Of a stretch of DNA of 14,463 nt, positions 6,674-12,835 are shown piece after piece. Numbering within the stretch: the stretch's first letter is position 1; every line of letters starts with the position of its first letter. The translations under genes were made by a program, and so were the position numbers. The DNA is from UBA1731 sp045595285 (lineage in GTDB: Bacteria; Verrucomicrobiota; Kiritimatiellia; RFP12; UBA1067), in contig JAZOAC010000150.1 of NCBI GenBank assembly GCA_045595285.1, positions 1 through 14,463 of the forward strand, read 5' to 3'. Under the pieces are notes generated by a model that searched no databases, was not told the DNA's origin, and was given only the letters and a program-made list of their open reading frames with translations.

Positions 6674-8316
6674 TTCCTCTCCTTCACATCCTCGCAATTG
6701 ACCATGCGAACATCCGGAAACTCTGCAAGCCGATCTGGCGAGAGAGCGTTACGCTCAAAACGATTGTTCGCGATAGTAAGCCCCCTGACAGCCGAAACAT
6801 ATACGCCCCGGGTTCCGTTGTCGTGAAAGTAATTGTCGCGTATTACAATTCCGCCATGCACACCGGCGGGATATTCAGCCGCGCCGACATCATGGCTGGC
6901 CTTGATCACAATTGCCCCGAGATTTGCCATCATCGAACCGATTCCGCATCGCGTGAATTCGCAGTTACGTATCTCCACGTTCTTGGCAGGACCGACTTCA
7001 TTCCACACTCTGATGTCCGGCGCAATGAGAAGCCCCGCATGTATATGCCCGCTGAAACGGCAGTTCTCGACAAGCATATTTTGCGACTGAAGCAGCACGC
7101 CGCGCGAACTGGAGTTCTCAAAGACACAACCGGATACCACAACCTGCGGATTGAACGTATTGTTCGACAAGACGTCTCCAATCTCAAGCTTTCCGACAAG
7201 TTTCGTCACGCGTCCATGTCCGCGACGATGACCGGAAATGATGAACTTCCCTTTTTCAATAAAGGTTTTGGGATCATAAACCAGTATCTCGTCGCCTGTC
7301 TGCGCCCATCTGTCATCATGAAGCACCACCCCGGCGTTTCTGTCGTGACGGCGAATGTCAATATTACCGGTCTGGGCATCGTATGCTTTCACGAATCCGG
7401 CAAGTGAATGGACGTTGAGAGCGTCATCGCCCAGCCCCCTGAAATGGCAGTTTTTCAGAATCAGTTTTCCGGACATCCCCTGCACGTGTATGCCGTCGAC
7501 ATTGCCCGGCATCAGCTCCTTGGCCCCGACAGGAGCCAGGACTGTAAACCTTTCAAATGTCGCATTGCGGCTGCGCGGGCAGATGCGCACTCCGAAACTT
7601 GCGTACCGTTCGAGATTGACGTCCCTGAACACCATATCCTCACAATTCGACAGACGGAAAACATGACGTCCCGACCTCATGTAGCGGTAGACGATTCGCT
7701 GTCCCTTCTTGAGTTTCGAGTAATCATAGCGCCATTTTGGAGACCAGCTTCTGCGGGGTCCGCTGACACGGATCGTCCGTTCGCCGATGATCTCGTACGG
7801 CGTATCGCAATAACTCTGAATCACAAAATCCGGAACCCCGTCAGCGGTAACTGTGTCAGTTGCGGCCAGAACCTGACCGGGATCGAGAGGAAAGCCCTCA
7901 TTGATCAGAACATCATATCTGTCATGCTCGGGATCAACCGCGACAACGGTTCCGTTGCAATTGATCGGACGGTCAGTCGTAAAGGATATCCTCTCAAACG
8001 TCAGCCCCCTGCATCCGTTGCAAAGGAATCCATCGGCGGAAGTCTTTTTCGCCTCAACTGGCGAAAAACGAATAACAAAGCGCGTCCCGGATTCTCCGCG
8101 GATGACGAAATCGGTCTTGTTGCTTACATACAGAGCCGTTTCGATAAGATAGTCTCCCGCCTTGAACAGAACCACCGATCCGTCGGCCGCCTCATCCAGC
8201 GTACGTTGAACATCCATCCCGGGACGTACCTCGACAACCGCTCGATTCCCGCTTCCGGCAAGCGACGTACCAACGCATATCACGGAAGACAACGCGGCTA
8301 AAACTGCAATCTTCAT
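6670..8316 (-). CDS. GH110-like beta-helix enzyme (alpha-1,3-galactosidase type), exported
   Basis: The 548-aa protein has a type I signal peptide (cleavage near LAGSG, about residue 20) and a right-handed beta-helix. It opens with VRPGMDVQRTLDEAADG (30-46). Features resembling GH110 are NGTVVAVDPEHDRYDV (121-136), VDGIHVQG (273-280), GLGDDALNVH (294-303), SSRGVLLQSQNMLVENCRF (403-421), then HAGLLIAPD (426-434) and VGPAKNVEIRNCEF (441-454). D274 and the D297-D298 pair are the likely acidic active-site residues (recalled from the family, not aligned). Known GH110 enzymes release alpha-1,3-linked galactose, for example from blood-group-B structures. The start at 8316 leaves 17 bp after the upstream gene and has GAGG nine bases ahead; an ATG at 8331 is an alternative. 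If it is not GH110, it is an uncharacterised pectin-lyase-fold enzyme. Confidence 0.75.
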   Translation of the reverse strand: MKIAVLAALSSVICVGTSLAGSGNRAVVEVRPGMDVQRTLDEAADGSVVLFKAGDYLIETALYVSNKTDFVIRGESGTRFVIRFSPVEAKKTSADGFLCNGCRGLTFERISFTTDRPINCNGTVVAVDPEHDRYDVLINEGFPLDPGQVLAATDTVTADGVPDFVIQSYCDTPYEIIGERTIRVSGPRRSWSPKWRYDYSKLKKGQRIVYRYMRSGRHVFRLSNCEDMVFRDVNLERYASFGVRICPRSRNATFERFTVLAPVGAKELMPGNVDGIHVQGMSGKLILKNCHFRGLGDDALNVHSLAGFVKAYDAQTGNIDIRRHDRNAGVVLHDDRWAQTGDEILVYDPKTFIEKGKFIISGHRRGHGRVTKLVGKLEIGDVLSNNTFNPQVVVSGCVFENSSSRGVLLQSQNMLVENCRFSGHIHAGLLIAPDIRVWNEVGPAKNVEIRNCEFTRCGIGSMMANLGAIVIKASHDVGAAEYPAGVHGGIVIRDNYFHDNGTRGVYVSAVRGLTIANNRFERNALSPDRLAEFPDVRMVNCEDVKERK

Positions 8317-8333
8317 CACCTGACGCCTCATTC

Positions 8334-10844
8334 TCAACGCAACGACATTACAAATCCCTTGCTCGGCGGGAAAAGCGAGAGTCCGTTCTCTCCGCACATC
8401 TTGACTCTCCAAGGATTGCCGCCGATCAAACCCGCATCTACCGCGAAGTCGGCAATTCCGCTTTCCGCAAGCGTCAACGTCGTTGCCGAAAGTATCTGTC
8501 TCTCCTTGCCGAACGAATCTGCGTCGAGATTCTCCGGATCGACGATCTTGATTACGGTATTGGCAGGCAGAACCAGTTCACCGCTCACATTCATGAATTC
8601 ACCCTTAAGCAGCTCCTCAATCTTAACGTAAATGGCACTGACCGTAACAGACGAACTGAAGCCCTGAATCGTGCCGCCGCCCTGTATGAACGGAATCGGA
8701 CGCGACGATTGATCCGTATTGTTGAATCGAATCGTCGATCCCTTCTCGACGATCAATCCTGAATCTATCGGACGCCCTTCCTGCACCATGAATCGAACAT
8801 CTGCGCCAGACTTTGCAGTCGTCGGCCCGCGATACGTATTGACTTCCTGCAGGACCAACGCGCTCCCGCTCGCCCCCAGCACCGTCAAGCCCTTCCATCC
8901 GTCCGCCGGTTGTTCCCCGGAAACGATTGAGCAGGTGTAGACCGTTTTGCCATCCGGGCTTGCCACCGTTGCCGTCGCGTCATCAGACAAATTCCAGCCC
9001 TTCGAGGTCACGACAATCCCCTTGGGTTGGCGGGTCGTCGGATCGATATCAAGAAATGCGTTCGCACCGGTGCATCCTGTTATGGCGACCGGAGGAACGG
9101 AAGCATATTTGAGAGAGGCAAAGCCATCGTCGGACGGCAGTGAGATTGAAGCTATCCTCCTGCCTTCGCCGGGGCATTCCAACGCCATGGAAAAACTGGA
9201 ATGGATTCGCTTTCCATCATTGCCCCCGGGAATGTTGTCGGCCCAACACTCGCCAAGATCAACTGTAAGCCCCCCCTCAAAGATTGTAAACGCGGTTGGC
9301 TCGTAGCCGCTTTTTGCAGAGCTACCACCTGTCCATCCATAGCCATACGTAGGCTTGATTGTACCGCCGTCAACGTTAACATAGAACTCCGCCGTCGGCA
9401 CACTGCCGTTCGCGGTGACCGTCAACCGCGATGCTGAGAAAACCGCACCGTCCGATATATTTACAACCTCTTTAGTATTGGCTGTGCGCGAAGCGATGAA
9501 TTGTTTATGAACAACGAACTCGGTCCCTTCGCCGCGAACGGAAAAGGCGCCGTAATGCCCCGCCTCCGTCTTAATATCATAGCCAAGATTGATTGAATTC
9601 GATGCGACTACCGTTGATCCGCCGGAAACATCCCAGATATTCGTACTGCCGTTGCTGCCGAGCTTGACGGCGCCACCGAACGCATAGTCGCCTCCTCTCA
9701 ATCTGGTAAAGGAATTCGCATAGCGTGCTGCAAATTCACCACCAAACGACACCGCCGAACCATAACAATTCGCATCGAAAGATCCATACGCTTGGCTGTT
9801 ATTGGCAAACACGACTGTAGACCCTGATAGCGGCGACAACTGCAGACCGCCTTTGCGCATATCAAGCGAATCGGCTGCGATAGAGGAGCCTGTCAGCCTG
9901 ACAGACCCGTGACCGGCCAAGGAAAGTGCTCCACCGAGCGCGATATTTCCCGCATAAGTTATGGCTGCATTCGCACTGCTGACATTGTTCGTAAACGCTA
10001 TGCCCGAAGAGGACTCCACGGGGCCAGCCCACAGGCGGCGCTCGCCGAAACCGACGGCAGTCGCATCTTCGATCTTTACGGAACCGTCTTCTTCACAACG
10101 TAGCTTCCAGTTGATGGGTTTATCGAAAGTCGATGTCCACCACCTGAGCGTAGATCGCAGAACAACACAATTCTTTGTCGGATCACCGGCCGACATATCG
10201 ATATTCTCAAACAACGTCGGTCCCTCGATTATAATATTGCCGTCACCAATGACACGTCCTCGCTTTTGTAGCTGGAATGTTCCGGAACCACGCTTGGTGA
10301 AACTGTAGCCATTTAATGAGATGCAGCTGTCGTTCAGCGCCGAAGCGTAACCGAAACCCGTCTCCACCCCGATATCTACCACTGCATCAGCTGTCAATGT
10401 TATATTCTGAAACATGCGATCCCATGCAACACCGCTGTTTCTGACCAAAGCCCCTGTCGAGCCAGACGCCCCAGATCCGCCCATTGTCAGAGACGGACAC
10501 CACGGCTGCTTACCGCACACGGTCTCCGATCCGCTCAAATCAAGCGTCGCGCCAGGAGTGATGACGATGGACGCTGGATTACCGAGATTCCCGATGCGGT
10601 TGATCTTGAGAATTCCGGCATTGACTTCGACCGTCCCTGTGAAGTCTGCATCTTCCGTAGCTGTCAACGTCAATGTACCCGTACCGTTCTTAACAATCCT
10701 TTCGCACTGCGAACCGATCTTCACAGAGTATGTTTCACTTTCTGCAACGTCAAAGATAAGATCTTCAGCCCATCCTGCCAGAACACACATCACAAGCGCA
10801 AATGCCGTCATGTGCCTGCGTCCGATTTGGTATATAGTTGTCAT
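8334..10844 (-). CDS. Surface protein with autotransporter-associated beta-strand repeats, first gene of the operon
   Basis: The 836-aa product has a signal peptide (cleavage after GWA, residue 26) and a long Gly/Ser/Thr/Asn-rich beta-solenoid. Residues 50-81 (IVKNGTGTLTLTATEDADF followed by GTVEVNAGILKI) match the autotransporter-associated beta-strand repeat (PATR, PF12951); further degenerate rungs follow, for example around GYSFTKRGSGTFQL and GKNGL-like turns. There is no C-terminal beta-barrel: the chain ends GLSLFPPSKGFVMSLR, so it is not a classical self-transporting protein. Such proteins are abundant in PVC bacteria; roles proposed are adhesion or surface scaffolding. Here it heads a glycosidase operon and could bind the substrate. 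Two adjacent ATGs exist (10847, 10844); GAGG sits six bases before the second, which I prefer. Confidence 0.85.
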   Translation of the reverse strand: MTTIYQIGRRHMTAFALVMCVLAGWAEDLIFDVAESETYSVKIGSQCERIVKNGTGTLTLTATEDADFTGTVEVNAGILKINRIGNLGNPASIVITPGATLDLSGSETVCGKQPWCPSLTMGGSGASGSTGALVRNSGVAWDRMFQNITLTADAVVDIGVETGFGYASALNDSCISLNGYSFTKRGSGTFQLQKRGRVIGDGNIIIEGPTLFENIDMSAGDPTKNCVVLRSTLRWWTSTFDKPINWKLRCEEDGSVKIEDATAVGFGERRLWAGPVESSSGIAFTNNVSSANAAITYAGNIALGGALSLAGHGSVRLTGSSIAADSLDMRKGGLQLSPLSGSTVVFANNSQAYGSFDANCYGSAVSFGGEFAARYANSFTRLRGGDYAFGGAVKLGSNGSTNIWDVSGGSTVVASNSINLGYDIKTEAGHYGAFSVRGEGTEFVVHKQFIASRTANTKEVVNISDGAVFSASRLTVTANGSVPTAEFYVNVDGGTIKPTYGYGWTGGSSAKSGYEPTAFTIFEGGLTVDLGECWADNIPGGNDGKRIHSSFSMALECPGEGRRIASISLPSDDGFASLKYASVPPVAITGCTGANAFLDIDPTTRQPKGIVVTSKGWNLSDDATATVASPDGKTVYTCSIVSGEQPADGWKGLTVLGASGSALVLQEVNTYRGPTTAKSGADVRFMVQEGRPIDSGLIVEKGSTIRFNNTDQSSRPIPFIQGGGTIQGFSSSVTVSAIYVKIEELLKGEFMNVSGELVLPANTVIKIVDPENLDADSFGKERQILSATTLTLAESGIADFAVDAGLIGGNPWRVKMCGENGLSLFPPSKGFVMSLR

Positions 10845-10881
10845 CATGCTCCTCGCTTTCGTGTTTATGAAATCACTGCGT

Positions 10882-10890
10882 AATATAGCA
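10882..10890 (-). promoter_or_regulatory. Probable extended -10 promoter of the six-gene operon
   Basis: Read on the minus strand, TGCTATATT lies at 10890-10882, an extended -10 element (TGn plus TATATT). The start point would be near 10875, giving a leader of about 30 bases before the ATG at 10844 that includes the GAGGAG ribosome site. The -35 position expected 17 bp upstream (10905-10910) has no good consensus, which suits an activator-dependent promoter. Confidence 0.5.
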
Positions 10891-10905
10891 CAACAGTCAA
10901 TGGTG

Positions 10906-10939
10906 AAACATAAAAATCAAGAAACAAAAAACATAAAAA
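10906..10939. promoter_or_regulatory. Two 11-bp direct repeats at the operon -35 position: candidate regulator site
   Basis: AAACATAAAAA occurs at 10906-10916 and 10929-10939, a 23-bp spacing, close to two helical turns. On the minus strand the proximal copy covers the expected -35 element of the operon promoter and the other lies just upstream. AraC-family activators often bind paired direct half-sites in this arrangement. The region is A-rich, so a chance repeat is possible. Confidence 0.4.
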
Positions 10940-10975
10940 ACAGCCCGAAGTGTCGGTATTGCGAGACTGCAAATA

Positions 10976-10984
10976 TGATATAAT
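10976..10984 (+). promoter_or_regulatory. Extended -10 promoter of the regulator, predicting a leaderless transcript
   Basis: TGATATAAT (TG at 10976-10977, TATAAT at 10979-10984) is a near-perfect extended -10 element. Only eight bases separate it from the ATG at 10993, so transcription should begin at or within a base or two of the start codon. No Shine-Dalgarno sequence precedes the gene. The 11-mer TATGATATAAT is repeated exactly in the promoter of the ATPase gene at 12797-12807. Confidence 0.65.
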
Positions 10985-10992
10985 CTGATGGC

Positions 10993-12144
10993 ATGGCACG
11001 AAAAAAGATCAAGAACATACTCGTCGTCATCCCTACCGGAGATTACGCAGAACGACTGAAACTCGATGGTGTACTGAAGTACGCACGCGACAAGGTCGGA
11101 GCTAGATGGAATTTGAAGCTCTGTCTGGACAGCCACTTCAGATTTCCTCCGCTTGAAACATGCAGATTGAAATTCGACGGCATCATCGCATATGTCCAAA
11201 GCACGACAGAACGTCACAAGCTTCTTCAGACAGGGAAACCGACTGTCCTGATCGAAGACCAATTCGATCCCGTGAACCCGACGCGGTGCAAGGGCGTTGC
11301 ATCAATCATCTGCGACCATGTGGCGGAGGGAAGAACCGCCGCAACATATTTCCTTGCTCGTCATTTCACAAATTTCGCCTTCGTTGGGGTCTCTGGTAAG
11401 GTTATGTGGAGCGAACTCCGTCGGCAGGGATTCGAGGCGGAACTACGCAAACACGGCCTCGGATGTGCGGGATTCAGCGGCAAGGGTAAATTGGGCGTTT
11501 GGCTGAAATCTCTGCCAAAGCCTTGTGCAGTATTCGCAGCGCGCGACTTGCGCGCTCGAGAGGTAATTGACGCGGCAGAGGAATTCGGGATAGCTGTTCC
11601 ACAGGAAATCGCCGTATTGGGCGTAGACAATGACGAGATACTCTGCACAACCGCGCGTCCCAGAATCTCCAGTATCCCTTCGTTCGACCGCTCGCTTGGC
11701 TATGCTGCAGGCCGTGTACTCAATGCGTTGATGACCGGACGGTCAAAAGGAGGTGAAATTCGTACCAGACATGCAAATGTCGTCTCTCGGCAGTCCACGG
11801 AAACAGACGTAATAGATGACCCTTTCGTCAAAAAAGCGATTACCTATATCCGCTTACATCTGGATGACGACTTGAGTGCCCGGCGAATTGCCGCTTCCAT
11901 AGGATATTCCGCCTCCGCCCTTAAAGAGCACTTCGCCCACACACTTGGAACAACCGTCAGCGAAACGGTACGACGCCTCAGACTTGCAGGCGCACGAGAA
12001 CTGCTTACGGGAACTTCACTGCCAATTGAGGAGATAGCCCTTCGCTGCGGTTTTTCCTGCACATCTCACTTATGTCTTCGAATGCGAGAAGCGGAAGGTA
12101 TCACACCCCTCGTCTATCGTAGACAACATAGCGATCTGTCATAA
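10993..12144 (+). CDS. XylR-type transcriptional regulator (LacI-like sensor, AraC HTH)
   Basis: The 383-aa protein has an N-terminal periplasmic-binding-protein-like sensor (about 5-265) and a C-terminal AraC-type DNA-binding domain (about 276-378). The hallmark of the sensor is EIAVLGVDNDEI (205-216) followed by ARPRISSIPSFDRSLGYAA, seen in XylR proteins. The two helix-turn-helix units lie near LSARRIAASIGYSASALKEH (294-313) and LPIEEIALRCGFSCTSHL (343-360). It should bind a small sugar and activate the divergent exported-enzyme operon. The second HTH ends CLRMREAEGITPLVYR, divergent from the common LFKKRFGMTMREYR form. No ribosome site precedes the ATG and a TATAAT lies eight bases upstream, so translation is probably leaderless. 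Confidence 0.93.
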   Translation: MARKKIKNILVVIPTGDYAERLKLDGVLKYARDKVGARWNLKLCLDSHFRFPPLETCRLKFDGIIAYVQSTTERHKLLQTGKPTVLIEDQFDPVNPTRCKGVASIICDHVAEGRTAATYFLARHFTNFAFVGVSGKVMWSELRRQGFEAELRKHGLGCAGFSGKGKLGVWLKSLPKPCAVFAARDLRAREVIDAAEEFGIAVPQEIAVLGVDNDEILCTTARPRISSIPSFDRSLGYAAGRVLNALMTGRSKGGEIRTRHANVVSRQSTETDVIDDPFVKKAITYIRLHLDDDLSARRIAASIGYSASALKEHFAHTLGTTVSETVRRLRLAGARELLTGTSLPIEEIALRCGFSCTSHLCLRMREAEGITPLVYRRQHSDLS

Positions 12145-12180
12145 AAATCCAACCTAAGCATAAATATAACCTAAATTCGG

Positions 12181-12207
12181 CAGTTGGAACAACTGGGGAG
12201 AGGCCCC
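12181..12207 (+). terminator. Weak hairpin pair after the regulator, possible terminator
   Basis: CAGTTG-GAA-CAACTG (12181-12195) forms a 6-bp stem and is followed at once by GGGG-AGAGG-CCCC (sharing G12195, to 12207). It lies 37 bp beyond the regulator stop. There is no T-run after it, so intrinsic termination is uncertain. Confidence 0.3.
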
Positions 12208-12297
12208 GAAAAGAATTGCAATTTCGCGCATTAACCGACAGTTTTATCAAATAGCACAATTCAGGCAGTATATAAGATTTCGTCCGCACCATAATCT

Positions 12298-12378
12298 TGA
12301 GAATCAGTCCAAACCATATTCTCATTAATCCGCCGTCCCCTCAGAACCGTGAGAACCATTCCGAAGCGAATTCTCATT
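12298..12378. repeat. Two tandem imperfect 29-bp palindromic units
   Basis: Unit 1 (12298-12326) and unit 2 (12350-12378) match at 23 of 29 positions by eye, 52 bp apart. Each starts TGAGAA and ends ATTCTCATT, so each can fold with a 6-7 bp stem around a loop of about 13-15 bases. The second unit runs directly into the direct repeat that begins at 12378. They are not long enough or numerous enough for CRISPR; they resemble a REP-like element, a transcript-end structure or a paired operator. Confidence 0.7.
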
Positions 12379-12416
12379 TCCCGAATGACACAAGACCATA
12401 GTTTGCGAACTGTATC
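12378..12416 (+). repeat. Copy B of a dispersed direct repeat (partner at 1-38)
   Basis: It is identical to the first 17 bases of the window and similar over about 40 columns. It sits immediately after the second palindromic unit. Together with copy A it brackets a 12.4-kb segment carrying the whole operon and its regulator. No integrase or transposase lies between the copies. Confidence 0.7.
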
Positions 12417-12730
12417 CAAGAGAGGCGTTACCACCGCATTTAAATCCGGTGGCAGGGAATTTCGAGGATCCTTCATGGGAAGCTGTCGAAAAGTTCGCCT
12501 GAAATACAGGGGCAACAACTGAAATGATTCAACCGCCTTTATTCCTATAAGATTCCTAACCTTCGCCTAAGCTTCAGTCATAATCAGGACTATCTAAGAT
12601 ACTGAAAATAGTTTGACTATTGGCTTATGTTTGCCGATTTTGAGAGCCATTCCTGTTTTCAGCAGAATCCATCTCGGCGATAGGCGTGGAATAGATATAT
12701 TTGATCCTGATTGTGCCGGTTCAATAATCT

Positions 12731-12788
12731 CCATAACGGTAATAAAAATCTGGTTATGGCGATATTGAATCTTGAATATCCCCATAAC
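12731..12788. promoter_or_regulatory. CCATAAC inverted and direct half-sites upstream of the ATPase gene
   Basis: CCATAAC occurs at 12731-12737 and 12782-12788, with the inverted form GTTATGG at 12753-12759. The first pair makes a palindrome with a 15-bp gap; the third copy lies 13 bp upstream of the -10 hexamer, within the usual spacer between -35 and -10. This layout fits an operator for repression or autoregulation, but no regulator is identified. Confidence 0.35.
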
Positions 12789-12798
12789 TTGGCTTTTA

Positions 12799-12807
12799 TG
12801 ATATAAT
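12799..12807 (+). promoter_or_regulatory. Extended -10 promoter of the ATPase gene
   Basis: TGATATAAT at 12799-12807 is a strong extended -10 element. Transcription would start near 12814, leaving a leader of about 22 bases that contains AGGAG (12823-12827), eight bases before the ATG at 12836. No clear -35 element is seen. Confidence 0.6.
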
Positions 12808-12835
12808 ATGGCGCGAACGGACAGGAGAATGAGAT

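Larger units (their letters stand above)
12145..12835. other. Gene-poor, repeat-rich spacer between regulator and ATPase gene
   Basis: No convincing gene is seen. Open minus-strand frames here (12101-12325, 12261-12518, 12594-12785) lack ribosome sites, and the first two carry a similar short peptide only because of a tandem DNA repeat. The stretch contains weak hairpins after the regulator, two tandem palindromic units (12298-12378), a second copy of the sequence that opens the window (12378-12416), and the upstream control region of the ATPase gene. Base composition becomes clearly more AT-rich from about 12540 onward. Confidence 0.65.

Noticed and set aside
8317..8412. Longer N-terminus for the GH110-like gene (ATG at 8412)
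   Set aside because: It would overlap the preceding gene by about 80 bases and put 32 charged residues before a clear signal peptide; the ATG at 8316 has a ribosome site.
10897..11262. 121-aa minus-strand frame over the divergent promoter and regulator start
   Set aside because: It is a shadow of the regulator gene; it covers the control region and has no recognisable domain or ribosome site.
12298..12378. Fur-box or CRISPR interpretation of the tandem palindromes
   Set aside because: The arms are separated by 13-15 bases, too far for a Fur box, and only two units exist with no spacer-repeat array or cas gene.
1..12416. Integrated mobile element with attachment sites
   Set aside because: No integrase, transposase, tRNA target or target-site duplication is visible; the repeats alone are not enough, so this stays only as a question in the findings.
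12387..12502. Plus-strand frame reading like a protein tail (ending WEAVEKFA)
   Set aside because: It is preceded by a stop, has no ATG and no ribosome site; it may be a relic but cannot be supported as a gene.
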